Origin: Pseudomonadota bacterium
GTDB taxonomy: Bacteria > Myxococcota_A > UBA9042
Assembly (NCBI GenBank): GCA_005792545.1
Contig: SXRM01000191.1
Location: 1-40,836, forward strand
Length of the DNA stretch: 40,836 nucleotides
Reading direction: 5' to 3'
The stretch's first letter is position 1. Each line of letters starts with the position of its first letter. Below are positions 25,662 through 34,203 of the stretch, piece after piece. The notes under the pieces were generated by a model, which was not told the origin of the DNA, did not search any database, and saw nothing but the letters and a program-made list of their open reading frames with translations. The position numbers and the translations under genes were made by a program.

Positions 25662-27254
25662 CTACTTGACCGTCCCGACGAGCACCGCACCCAGCGCCGA
25701 GAAGCGGATGCCGATGGACGCGGATTCCTTGCCGCCGTCGCCGTCTACATCGATGTCGAGGACCAGAATCTGCGCGATGAGGTCCAGGACTTCTTTCTTG
25801 CTCAGCCCAAGGCCGGCAAACAGGCTGGCGTCCACGGCGTTGACCATGTCCAGCACGGCGGTCTGCGGCACCGCACCACCTAGCACGCCCTGCAAGCTGA
25901 CGATGGTCTTCTTGTCGGCGGCGAACTCGACAGTGCCGTGAATTCGGGCGCCTTTGACATACAGCGTGGCGTCCTTGGCCCCGAGCAAGTCGGCGTCCAT
26001 GGCGAACACGGTGTCCTTGGTGCCCGCCGTGACCTTGCCGTCCTTAACCGTGGCGTCGCTGAACGAAAACTTGGGCTTGCATTGCGCGGTCAAGGCGGAC
26101 TGGCCGACCTGCCACTTGCAGACGTCGCCATTGAGCTTGCAGTTGGCCTGCTTGGATTCCTGCGCCATCTCGGCGTAGTAGAGGTTCAAAGTGAATGGAA
26201 CGCCCTCGCCGACGTAGCCCGCGAATTCGGCGACGAACGTCAGCGTGCCCTCGTTGACGCCATTGATGAGCGGCGTGTTGAGAAAGCCCGCGAGCACTGC
26301 TGCGCTGTTGTCGATGCCGTCGGCGCAGTTGCTTTCCGGTGCGCAGGTCTTGGGGTTGCCGTCGACGTCAATGCCCTGGCCGGTCTTGCCCGAAGTGCCG
26401 ATAAGAAACTGTGTGAGCTTGCCGGCGGAGGCCCCGAACAGCAGGTCGCAGGTCGGGCACATCGCGGTCTTGATGCCGACACAGACGCCCCCCGTGCAGG
26501 CGTCGGGCATCGTGCAGGCGACGCCGTCGTCGCAGTTGGCTTTACTGAGCGCATGCACGCAGCCCATGCCGGCCTTGCACGAGTCGATGGTGCATGCGTT
26601 GCTGTCGTCGCAGCCCAGCTTGCCGCTGCCGGCCTTGCAAATGCCGTCCGCGCACACGTCGCCGGTCGAGCACGGATCGCCATCGACGCATGGACCTACG
26701 GCGACCACGGCCTTGCACCCGGCTTTTGCATCGCAACTGTCGGTGGTGCAGGCGTTTTTGTCATCGCAGACGGCAACGGTGCCCGTGCAGGCGCCGGCTA
26801 GATCGCAGACGTCGCCTTTGGTGCAGGCGTTGCCATCGTCGCAGGCCGTGGCGGCAATGCTGAAATCGACCGCGGACTTGCTGGCGCTGCACACGCGGCA
26901 GGGGTCGCCGGCTTTGGCGGCGCCGTCGGCCACACAGCCGCCGCCTGCGACGTTGCACCAGCCCGCTTGGACCTTGTGATCGCAGGTACCGCCCGTGCCA
27001 CAGCTATCGGCCGTGCACGCCAGGCCATCGTCGCAGGCCTTGGGTGTGCCAGCGCAGCCTGCCGCGCCGCATTGATCGCCGGTGGTGCACAGATTGCCGT
27101 CGCCGCACGGTTTGCCAATGGTCGACGAACTGCAAGCGGTGCCGCTATCGGCCCCGGCGTCGCTCTTGGCAGCGGGACTCGGCCCTGGCGCGTCCGCGCA
27201 GGCGACAGCGGCTGCGAGGAATAGACACAAAATCAGGTGGTTGAATCGGTGCAC
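25662..27254 (-). CDS. Cys-rich repeat lipoprotein
   Basis: A 530-residue protein. The start is GTG at 27254, preceded by GGAGG with a 5-base gap; this gives a clean lipoprotein signal (HRFNHLILCLFLAAAVAC). Residues about 45-300 are tandem Cys-rich units of the form CDDGNACTKGDVCDLAGACTG, each about 40 residues with six or more Cys, a Dickkopf-like pattern widespread in myxobacterial surface proteins. A separate C-terminal domain (about 300-530) has GIDVDGNPKTCAPESNCADG, a beta-rich body and a near-terminal LDIDVDGDGGKES Asp loop that could bind calcium. It lies 38 bases upstream of the CHAT fusion on the same strand, so the two are probably co-transcribed and may act together at the envelope. 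Ligand unknown. Confidence 0.82.
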   Translation of the reverse strand: MHRFNHLILCLFLAAAVACADAPGPSPAAKSDAGADSGTACSSSTIGKPCGDGNLCTTGDQCGAAGCAGTPKACDDGLACTADSCGTGGTCDHKVQAGWCNVAGGGCVADGAAKAGDPCRVCSASKSAVDFSIAATACDDGNACTKGDVCDLAGACTGTVAVCDDKNACTTDSCDAKAGCKAVVAVGPCVDGDPCSTGDVCADGICKAGSGKLGCDDSNACTIDSCKAGMGCVHALSKANCDDGVACTMPDACTGGVCVGIKTAMCPTCDLLFGASAGKLTQFLIGTSGKTGQGIDVDGNPKTCAPESNCADGIDNSAAVLAGFLNTPLINGVNEGTLTFVAEFAGYVGEGVPFTLNLYYAEMAQESKQANCKLNGDVCKWQVGQSALTAQCKPKFSFSDATVKDGKVTAGTKDTVFAMDADLLGAKDATLYVKGARIHGTVEFAADKKTIVSLQGVLGGAVPQTAVLDMVNAVDASLFAGLGLSKKEVLDLIAQILVLDIDVDGDGGKESASIGIRFSALGAVLVGTVK

Positions 27255-27360
27255 AGGGACCTCCGTATCGCGCATAGTAGCGCAACGTCGGCCGATCTGG
27301 ACATTGGCGGTGCGCTGGCTACGCTGTGTCTTGTGCGGCACTTGCCGCGGCGCGGTAGCC

Positions 27361-28980
27361 GTGCAATCAACCCAACGAACTGTCTGGACAATTGCCGTGG
27401 TGTCCGCACTGGCGGTTGGGCTGCTGAGCACTGCCGCGCGCGCCGAGGAAATGGCCGCCGAGCGTGCCTATGCAGCCTCGCCGCGCGCGGATCTGGCCGA
27501 ACAAGTCGCACGGCATTACCACGATCGCAACCAGCCGGTGCGGGCCATCAACTGGGCAGAGCGCATGGTGCGATCGCCTGGCGCGACTGCGGCGCAAGGG
27601 GCGTGGGCCGCCAAGCTGCGGGCGCAGCTCAAGTGGAAGCTGGGAGACCTGGGCTACGGCGAAGTGCGCATCGCCGTTCGGCCTGGTCACGCGATTGTCA
27701 GCATCGACGGCAAGGACATCTTGCCGCACGTAGCGCAGCACGCGGTGTGGCTGACCGAGGGCGCGCACCTGGTCTCAGCCGACGCCCCGGACTTCGCCCC
27801 GGCGGAGACCGGCATCAACATCGTGCGCAACGAGAAGGCCAACGCCGAACTGGTGCTGGTGTCGACCAAGGCGCCAATTGTGGTGGTGCAGGCCGTGCCT
27901 GAGTGCGATGTGCTGGTGGACGACAAGCTTGCAGGCAAGAGCCGCCAGCGCCGATTTCCCATTGCTGCCGGCAATCGCAAGCTGATGTTTCGTGCCGAGG
28001 GCCACGTGCCGCAGTTGCGCACGATGACGCTGGTCGCTGGCGAGGAGTACCTGGTCGAAGTGCGTCTGCAGCGCGTGTCGAACGAACGAGACCATCCCAA
28101 AGTCGCGGTAGTGGACCGCGAAGTCACTGAGCTTGAGCGCGCCGAGACCGGGGAAGCGGGGCCCAACATCGCCCATGCGCCAGACGTTGACTCGCCGCTC
28201 GACGGCAAGCGCAATGCCAGGGTCGACGTCAGCCGCGATGCCGGCGGCGGCACGGTCGGCGGCAGCCGCAAGGCCGGAGTTGAGTTGGGCGGCCGGCTCG
28301 GATCCGGTAGCGGCGGCGGTGGCGGCAACGTCGCGCCCCCGGTCGCGATCGGCGCTGGCGGCGCAGACAACCCTTCTGCACCGATGTCGGCAAGAACCAA
28401 AGGGTTGTTGCTTGCGGTGCCGGGGCTCTTGGCGATGGGCGGCGGCGCGGCTTACGTGGTGATGAGCGCCAATGCCGCAGAGAAGGTCAATCAGGAGTTG
28501 CCCTATGGCGACCCGAACTACGACGCCGCCTACGACAAGGCCGCCAAAGGCGCGCTCATTGGCTACGGTGCCCTGGGTGGTGGCGCGTTGTTGACTGGTG
28601 CGGGCGCGTGGTACCTCATCGGCAAGGGTGGTGTCGGCAAGCAAGGGCGTGGCGTGTTGCTGACCGGCACCGGCCTCGCAGCGGCTGGCGTCGGCGCTTG
28701 GATGTACTTGGGCGCGTCGAGCGTGCTGTCCAGTGCCGCTGAGTTCGCGTCGGTGCACCCTGAGTACCAGCGCCGGATGGACCTGGGCAAGCGCGACACG
28801 CTGTATTCGCAGGTGACAATGGGAGCGGGCGGGCTCGTCGCGCTTTTGGGCGTCTGGCAGCTTGTCACTGCGCCCAAGTCCACTGGTCAGGCGGAACTGG
28901 AAAGGCCTGGACTGGCCTGGTCCTTGATGCCGGTCGTGACCAGCCGGCAGACGGGGGCGGCGTTTAGTCTCGCTTGGTGA
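27361..28980 (+). CDS. PEGA-domain membrane protein
   Basis: A 539-residue protein when started at GTG 27361, which gives a normal signal peptide (TVWTIAVVSALAVGLLSTAARA before EEMAAER). The ribosome site is weak and an earlier start is possible. Residues about 30-95 are helical and TPR-like. Two PEGA-like beta segments follow (about 98-168, YGEVRIAVRPGHAIVSIDGK; 170-240, PIVVVQAVPECDVLVDDKLAG). A Gly-rich linker (about 300-340) leads to a membrane part made of two copies of a helix-loop-helix hairpin (about 345-520), each loop carrying a Y-x-x-A/R-x-D/K motif, and a short tail LMPVV...FSLAW. The tail and hairpins match those of 688-1485 and 31673-32953. It is divergent from the Cys-rich lipoprotein gene across 106 bases. 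Confidence 0.78.
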   Translation: MQSTQRTVWTIAVVSALAVGLLSTAARAEEMAAERAYAASPRADLAEQVARHYHDRNQPVRAINWAERMVRSPGATAAQGAWAAKLRAQLKWKLGDLGYGEVRIAVRPGHAIVSIDGKDILPHVAQHAVWLTEGAHLVSADAPDFAPAETGINIVRNEKANAELVLVSTKAPIVVVQAVPECDVLVDDKLAGKSRQRRFPIAAGNRKLMFRAEGHVPQLRTMTLVAGEEYLVEVRLQRVSNERDHPKVAVVDREVTELERAETGEAGPNIAHAPDVDSPLDGKRNARVDVSRDAGGGTVGGSRKAGVELGGRLGSGSGGGGGNVAPPVAIGAGGADNPSAPMSARTKGLLLAVPGLLAMGGGAAYVVMSANAAEKVNQELPYGDPNYDAAYDKAAKGALIGYGALGGGALLTGAGAWYLIGKGGVGKQGRGVLLTGTGLAAAGVGAWMYLGASSVLSSAAEFASVHPEYQRRMDLGKRDTLYSQVTMGAGGLVALLGVWQLVTAPKSTGQAELERPGLAWSLMPVVTSRQTGAAFSLAW

Positions 28981-29033
28981 ACGCATCGGGCGGATTCGCG
29001 CGCCGACGCGGCTTTGACTTATCGCCCTAGTGT

Positions 29034-31493
29034 TTAGGGTCCGAAGCCACTGACGCTGACCGCCACGCTCTGCGTGCCCGACCCGACCTGGCCCAGGCTG
29101 TTACTGCCCCAGCACAGCGTCTTGCCGCCGGCCGCGACGGCGCAAGTGTGCATGTAGCCGGCGGTGATGGCCGTCGTATTGCCCTGCAACCCCACCACGC
29201 CGCCAGGTGTGTGGCGACCCTTTGAGGTGCCGTCGCCCAATTGGCCCTTGTCGTTGCCGCCCCAGCAGCGCGGTGTGCCCTTGGTGGACAGCGCACAGGT
29301 GTGGTACCAGCCGAGCGCCATCGTTTGGGTGGGCTCGAGCAGCCCGGCGACGGCAACCGCTTTGCCGACGACGCCGCCGGCCGCCACGCCGACCTGGCCC
29401 TGGTTGTTGTGACCCCAGCAGTGAATCGCCCCGTCGGCGGCCTGCGCGCATGCGTGCTCGCGGCCCAGCCACAGGCCTTTCCAGCCAATGCCGGCCTGCG
29501 CGGGTGTGGGCTTGACGATGGCAGGTTCAGCGCTGCCATTGAGCGCGCCGTCGCCGTTGTCGCCCCAGCACCAGATCTCGCCCGGCAACGTCAGTGCGCA
29601 GGTGCGGTCGCCATTGGCCGTGACGAACTTGAAGGTGTTGGCTAGTACGCCGGTGACCACGGTCGGCGCGCTGGTGCCTTGCTTGGTGCCCGTGCCAAGC
29701 TGGCCATAGTCGTTGTTGCCCCAGCAGAGCAGGGCGTCGCCAGGTACCAATGCGCATGTGTGGCGGTGACCCGTCGCGACGATGACGCCGGCGGTGGTGG
29801 CCTTGGGCGGCAAACCGGCGATGCTGAACGGCGTCGGCGACGAGCCCTTGCCCGCCGCGCCCAGTTGACCGTCGTTGTTGTCGCCCCAGCACTTGACCGC
29901 GCCGGCACCGTACCAGCCGCAGTTGTGGTAGCCGCCGCCCTGCAGGGTCTGGATGCCGAGCGGCACCAGAGCACTGGACGTCGGCGTCCACTGGACCACG
30001 GGTGACGGATTGCCGCCTTGCTGAAAGCCGTTGTCTCCCCAGCAGTTCAGGTCCGTGGCCTTGCTGCCGGCACACGTGTGGTACGCGCCAGCGGTCAGGA
30101 ACGCCGCGCCGACCAGCGGCAGCACCACCGGGTCCAGCTTGGCGGTGGCCAGACCGTTGCCGAGCTGGCCGTTGGCCGAGTCGCCCCAGCAGCCAAGGCC
30201 ACCGTTCTTGGTCATGGCGCAGGTGTGCCAGGCGCCGGCCGAGAGCTGGGTCAGCAGCTTGGGCAGGCCGCTGACTTCGATGGGCGACGCGCTTTTGACG
30301 CTGCCGCTGGTTGCCAGCTGGCCGTGGCTGCCGTCGCCCCAGCACATCGTGGTGTCGTCTTCCATCAGCGCGCAGCTGTGGGCCGCTCCGCATGCGATGG
30401 CCATGATGGCGCCGAGCGGCGTCTTGGCTTTGACGGCGGTGACCTTGCTCGACAGGTCGCCAAAACCCAGCTGGCCGTCGTCGTTGGCGCCCCAGCACCA
30501 CACCGAGCCGTCGTTGACCAGCACTGCGCAGGCGTGTTGGGCGCCGACTGCCAACGCTGATGCCGGACCTGGCAAGCCTTTGACTTGCACCGGCGCGTGT
30601 TGTTCGCCGGGTGTGCCGCCGAGCTGCCCCTTGGCGTTTTCGCCCCAGCACAAGACCGAGCCTTTGTCTTCGCGACCGCAGGTAAAGTACTTGCCCGCCG
30701 CGATTTCCTTCCAGAGCAGGCCGCCGCCGACCGCGACGGGCAGGTCTTTGCTAGCGGTACCACCGTCGCCCAACTGGCCGTAGCTGTTGTCGCCCCAGCA
30801 CCAGGCCTTGCCGGCCTTGTCGACGGCGCAGGTGTGGCCCAGGCCCGTGGACAGGCTGCGAACGCCGGGGCCGAGGTTGGTTTGCGTCTGCGGTGCCTCG
30901 GTCTTGGATTTCTTGCCGAGCGCCAGCTGGCCGTCGTCGTTGCGGCCCCAGCACGCGATATCGCCGTTGGCCATGGCCGCACAGGTGTGGAAGCCGCCGG
31001 CGGCGACGTGCGCCACTTTGCCGGTCGGCAGGGCGACCGCGGTGGGCATCTCGATGGCGTCGTTGCTGGCCGTGGTGCCGCACTGGCCAAACGAGTTGTC
31101 GCCCCAGCAGCGCACGGTGTTGTTGGCAGCGATGGCGCAGGTATGGCGGTCGCCGGCTGCGAGGCCTTTGGCTGTCTTGGCGCAGACATCGGCCGGTGCA
31201 CAGGCGGGGGCTGCATCGACTTCGGCGGCGGCATCGGCGGTTTCGGGTTTGGCGTCCGTGACGGCGGCGCCGTCGCCAGCGACCTCTGCGGTGGCTGGGT
31301 TGGCGTCGGCGCCTGTCGCGGCGTCGTCCTCGACGTCGTCGCCGTTGGCGATGGTGAGGTCGCCGGTGTCTTTGGGCTTGATGATTTTGATGCAGGCCTT
31401 GGTGTCGCTGCCTGAGAAGCACGCCGGATCGGGCAGGACCAGCGGCGTGCAAGCGGCGATGGCCAGTAGCGCCAACGCAGCGACTGGCTGCAC
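29034..31493 (-). CDS. RCC1-repeat lipoprotein with fourteen blades
   Basis: An 819-residue protein when started at GTG 31493, giving MQPVAALALLAIAAC, a lipobox (A-I-A-A-C) after an unusually short, uncharged n-region. No better start exists nearby; a TTG inside repeat copy 3 is the alternative. An acidic Ala/Asp linker (about 45-104) leads to fourteen RCC1-type units (about 105-815), each G-x-x-H-T-C-A ... C-W-G-x-N-x-x-G-Q-L-G. As one RCC1 propeller has seven blades, fourteen units predict two complete seven-bladed propellers. Nearly every unit keeps a Cys pair (HTC and CWG) that could form a disulfide in the oxidising envelope, unlike cytosolic RCC1. The function is unknown; protein binding is likely. 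Confidence 0.85.
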   Translation of the reverse strand: MQPVAALALLAIAACTPLVLPDPACFSGSDTKACIKIIKPKDTGDLTIANGDDVEDDAATGADANPATAEVAGDGAAVTDAKPETADAAAEVDAAPACAPADVCAKTAKGLAAGDRHTCAIAANNTVRCWGDNSFGQCGTTASNDAIEMPTAVALPTGKVAHVAAGGFHTCAAMANGDIACWGRNDDGQLALGKKSKTEAPQTQTNLGPGVRSLSTGLGHTCAVDKAGKAWCWGDNSYGQLGDGGTASKDLPVAVGGGLLWKEIAAGKYFTCGREDKGSVLCWGENAKGQLGGTPGEQHAPVQVKGLPGPASALAVGAQHACAVLVNDGSVWCWGANDDGQLGFGDLSSKVTAVKAKTPLGAIMAIACGAAHSCALMEDDTTMCWGDGSHGQLATSGSVKSASPIEVSGLPKLLTQLSAGAWHTCAMTKNGGLGCWGDSANGQLGNGLATAKLDPVVLPLVGAAFLTAGAYHTCAGSKATDLNCWGDNGFQQGGNPSPVVQWTPTSSALVPLGIQTLQGGGYHNCGWYGAGAVKCWGDNNDGQLGAAGKGSSPTPFSIAGLPPKATTAGVIVATGHRHTCALVPGDALLCWGNNDYGQLGTGTKQGTSAPTVVTGVLANTFKFVTANGDRTCALTLPGEIWCWGDNGDGALNGSAEPAIVKPTPAQAGIGWKGLWLGREHACAQAADGAIHCWGHNNQGQVGVAAGGVVGKAVAVAGLLEPTQTMALGWYHTCALSTKGTPRCWGGNDKGQLGDGTSKGRHTPGGVVGLQGNTTAITAGYMHTCAVAAGGKTLCWGSNSLGQVGSGTQSVAVSVSGFGP

Positions 31494-31574
31494 GGCCCAC
31501 CAGGGCAGCCGTTGCGTGGCGATGCGGCAGGCTGGGCTTAGGGCCCCGCCAGGAACTACTCGTTCTTTTCGGTG

Positions 31575-31640
31575 CCCGTTTGCTGGTTGGGTGGGTCGCA
31601 AGCTCGCGTCTTTGCAAGCCGACTCGCCGCTCCCGTGTAT
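31575..31640 (+). repeat. Dispersed intergenic repeat, copy 3 (partial)
   Basis: GTGGGTCGCAAGCTCGCG followed by TCTTTGCAAGCCGACTCG is a close match to the core of copies 1 and 2. Similarity fades on both sides. The core stem has one mismatch here (CGTCTT against AAGCCG). It lies between the RCC1 lipoprotein start and the stop of the TPR membrane protein. Confidence 0.65.
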
Positions 31641-31672
31641 CCACAGCGATCGAGTAATATTGGACAGGCTCC

Positions 31673-32953
31673 TTACCACCGCCACCCCACGACCACGCCG
31701 TTGGTCATCGGCAGCACTTGCACCGCTGCGGGGGCCGTCTTCGGCGCGCGAAGCTGGCCTAGCACCACACCCGTCACCGCCGTCACGCCACCCGTGATAG
31801 CCAGGCCCCAGCCGGCGCTCTGCAGCGTGGCCGCCGACTGCGCGCGGTCCTGGGCCTCGGCATACGTGAAGGGAATGGCCTTGGTCTTGGCGTTGGCAGC
31901 CAAGTGCCCGTGGGTCTGCGTGTCGAGGTTGCGCTCCTGGACCATCCCGACCGTCACCAGGGCCGCTCCGACTACGCCCAGTGCTGCGCCGCCGTACAGG
32001 GCGGCGCGCGGCGCCCACTCGGGGATCGGCAGCGGTGCTCGGGCTGGCTCCGGGTCTGGCGGCGGGTTGCGGCGGCGTTGCTCGGCCAGGCGCTCGGCCT
32101 CGGCGCGCTGGCGCTCGCGCTCCTTGGCTTCGATCTCGTGCTGGAATTGCTGGGCTTTGCGCTCTGCGTCGTCTTCTGCCGCGCGGGCCGCGTCCTCCAC
32201 CGCTTTGCGGGCCGCGTCTTCGGCCGCTTTGCGTTTGCGCGCTTCGTCCAGGGTTTTGAGTCGCTCGGCTTCGGCGCGGCGTTCTGCTGCGGACCTCGCA
32301 GGACCCACGGATCCGATGGCCTTGATGCGCTGCAGTGCGGCTTTGTGCTCGGTCGATCCGGCTGGCGCGAGGCGTGACACCGTCTGGTAGCACTCTGCGG
32401 CCTCGGGCTTCATGCCGGCGCGATCAGCGAGCTCCGCCGCAAGCAACCACGCTTCGACGTTATCCCACAGGATGTCGGCGGCCGTGCGGGCATGGCGGTA
32501 GCCCAGCGCCGGGCTTGGCGATTCGGCGGCGCGGCGCATCAGCCGCTTGGCGCGATCGACCTGCACCTCGCGCAGGTGGGTGCGGGCCAGCGCCACTTTG
32601 TCGGTGCCGCCGCGCGGGTTGCGCAAGAACTCCTCGTAGCGCTCGGCCGCTTCGTCGAGCAGGCCCGCCCGCTCGCTCGCCCGCGCTGCGCTGTACAGCC
32701 ACTCGCCGCGGGTCGGCTCGCTCTGAAAGGCCTGCCAGAAAAGCCCCGCCGCGGTATCGAACTCGCCCCGGTCGTAGGCGGCCTTGGCGCGGGCGGCCAT
32801 CTTTTCGCCATTGGGGTCAGCCACGGCAGTCGTCGGCGCAGCACACAAGGCACACAGTGTCGCAAAGCCCGCCGCGCGCACCACCGCGAATGCGAGGACT
32901 GGAACAAGGGCAGGGCGGCGGGTGGGCGGCAAGGCGTGCTCGGCCGCGAACAC
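31673..32953 (-). CDS. TPR / coiled-coil protein with C-terminal membrane hairpin
   Basis: A 426-residue protein from GTG 32953 (a TTG at 32992 is possible; neither has a good ribosome site). A signal-like segment (about 15-46, ending APTTAVA) precedes TPR-like helices (about 50-215; AAYDRGEFDTAAGLFWQAFQ, AGLLDEAAERYEEFLRN, AGMKPEAAECYQTV). A long charged coiled coil follows (about 220-290; Ala/Glu/Arg/Lys-rich), then a Pro-rich hinge, two membrane helices (about 313-338 and 377-401) with an intervening loop containing FTYAEAQDRAQ, and the tail VQVLPMTNGVVVGWRW. The last parts match the module found in 688-1485 and 27361-28980. It is upstream of the RCC1 lipoprotein on the same strand, separated by repeat copy 3. 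Probably an envelope scaffold; no enzyme motif is seen. Confidence 0.78.
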   Translation of the reverse strand: MFAAEHALPPTRRPALVPVLAFAVVRAAGFATLCALCAAPTTAVADPNGEKMAARAKAAYDRGEFDTAAGLFWQAFQSEPTRGEWLYSAARASERAGLLDEAAERYEEFLRNPRGGTDKVALARTHLREVQVDRAKRLMRRAAESPSPALGYRHARTAADILWDNVEAWLLAAELADRAGMKPEAAECYQTVSRLAPAGSTEHKAALQRIKAIGSVGPARSAAERRAEAERLKTLDEARKRKAAEDAARKAVEDAARAAEDDAERKAQQFQHEIEAKERERQRAEAERLAEQRRRNPPPDPEPARAPLPIPEWAPRAALYGGAALGVVGAALVTVGMVQERNLDTQTHGHLAANAKTKAIPFTYAEAQDRAQSAATLQSAGWGLAITGGVTAVTGVVLGQLRAPKTAPAAVQVLPMTNGVVVGWRW

Positions 32954-32998
32954 GCGGCGCGAAATGGTGCCTTGGCGCGCGCCCCTGGGCAAGGATCG

Positions 32999-33223
32999 AA
33001 GGGGGGCTTTGTTCAGATCTTAGAACGCACAGGGGAATTGTTGGGGCTCGCGATCGCGGTGGTCCTCTGCGGCCGCACGTTGCGCATCTGGATTCAGGGG
33101 CGCCGATCGGTTTGCGCGTGCCCGCTAGCGTGCCAAGCATAAAGGGGGGCTTTATTCAGATCTCAGAACACACAGGGGAATTTTGGGAGGTCGCGATCGC
33201 GCTGGGTCACTTCGGTCGCGCGT
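32999..33223. repeat. Pair of direct repeats (about 60-80 bases each) with hairpins
   Basis: Copies at 32999-33080 and 33142-33223 align without gaps at an offset of 143 bases. About 7 of the first 60 bases differ; similarity drops after CGCGATCGCG. Each begins with a G-run hairpin: ATAAAG-GGGGG-CTTTAT in the second copy, and a shorter CGAAG/CTTTG version with one G-T pair in the first. Shared text includes TTCAGATCT, ACACAGGGGAATT and CGCGATCGCG. The second copy runs into the stop of the NlpC/P60-like gene (33207-33209). This and the surrounding 32954-33206 contain no supported gene. Confidence 0.7.
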
Positions 33224-34073
33224 AGCCCATCAGGCATTGGCCAGTGGTCCACGGGTCCGGTGAGCCAGGCCAACGCACTAGCCGGGTGTTGATGACCTCG
33301 GCAGCGCCGTCGCGGATGACCAGTGGCCGGGTAGGGTCGACGGCCATGCGGCGGACCTTGCCGGCGCGATGGGCGATGAACAGCACGTGCGCGGCGTGGG
33401 ACTTCTCGACGACGCCGACCAGGGTGACCCCGTCGTCGGGCTTGCCGTTGCCGTTCAGGTCGGCGGTGTCGCGGAAGAACACCAGGTCGCCGGCACGCGC
33501 GCTGGATTTGCCGACGCGGCTGTCGTCGAGCTTGACCCACAGTGCGGCCGCGTAGGGCTGTTTGCTGTCGACGGCGATGTCCTGGCCGGCGGCGCGCAAG
33601 ACGTGGGCGACGAACGCGCGGTCTTGCAGGCCGCTGGTGCCCAGGAGCGCTTGGGCGGCCTCGACGCGTTGGGCAGCGCGCACGTCTTCAGTGTTCTGGG
33701 GGGGCGGCGCGGAGGCCGGCGCGGCTGGCGGTTGCGGTTTGGTTACGGCGAGCGGCGGTGTCGTTTGGGGGTCGGCTTGTGAGATCCGCTCCGGCAGCGG
33801 CGGGGGCGGTCGTTCGCCAGAGGTTGGGCGCGGCCGGGTGGCTTCGGGCGGTGGCGTCGGCGAGGCCTTGGCGATTTGGTGGGGCCTGCTTGCAGGCCGC
33901 GGCTCGGATTGAACGAATGGCCTGGTCTCGGGCACGAAGTTCAGGTCGCTGCCCGCCCACACGTAGTCGCGCGGCACCTGCGGAGCGGCACCACAGGCGG
34001 TGAGCGCCGCGGCGAGGGCCGGGGCGGCGCTGGCCAGGGCGACGGCGCGGGTTGTACGATTCGGCGGCGCCAT
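33207..34073 (-). CDS. NlpC/P60-like lipoprotein lacking catalytic residues
   Basis: A 288-residue protein. The ATG at 34073 has AGGGG 4 bases upstream and gives a lipoprotein signal with modified Cys27 in ALTAC. A Pro-rich tether (about 54-128) leads to a domain with the layout of an NlpC/P60 or CHAP peptidoglycan hydrolase: ALLGTSGLQDRAFVAHVLRAAG, SARAGDLVFFRDTADLNGNGKPDDG, GVTLVGVVEK, VLFIAHRAGKVRRM. In active relatives the first motif is D-C-S/T-x-F and the second T-H-V-G-I-V. Here Arg152 replaces the Cys and Leu218 replaces the His, so it is probably a pseudoenzyme, perhaps binding peptidoglycan or regulating a hydrolase. The assignment rests on motif order. Confidence 0.65.
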   Translation of the reverse strand: MAPPNRTTRAVALASAAPALAAALTACGAAPQVPRDYVWAGSDLNFVPETRPFVQSEPRPASRPHQIAKASPTPPPEATRPRPTSGERPPPPLPERISQADPQTTPPLAVTKPQPPAAPASAPPPQNTEDVRAAQRVEAAQALLGTSGLQDRAFVAHVLRAAGQDIAVDSKQPYAAALWVKLDDSRVGKSSARAGDLVFFRDTADLNGNGKPDDGVTLVGVVEKSHAAHVLFIAHRAGKVRRMAVDPTRPLVIRDGAAEVINTRLVRWPGSPDPWTTGQCLMGYARPK

Positions 34074-34203
34074 CGGCCCCTGGGCTGGCATCGGCCAGCG
34101 GCCCTCAGGATCGGGCACGCGGGCGTCTGGTCAAGAAAATTGCTGGCGGCAGGCTGTGGTGAATCGACGGCGGCCGGCGGCGTTGCGGCGGTGGAGGTGT
34201 TCG

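Noticed and set aside
31494-32393. 300-codon upstream extension of the RCC1 lipoprotein frame
   Set aside because: It runs antisense-frame through repeat copy 3 and the TPR gene with no protein-like content; a lipobox-bearing start exists at 31493.
34124-34144. Sigma-54-like CTGGTCAAGAAAATTGCT before the four-domain lipoprotein
   Set aside because: The GG to GC distance is 11 bases rather than 10 and the TGGCAC part is poor.
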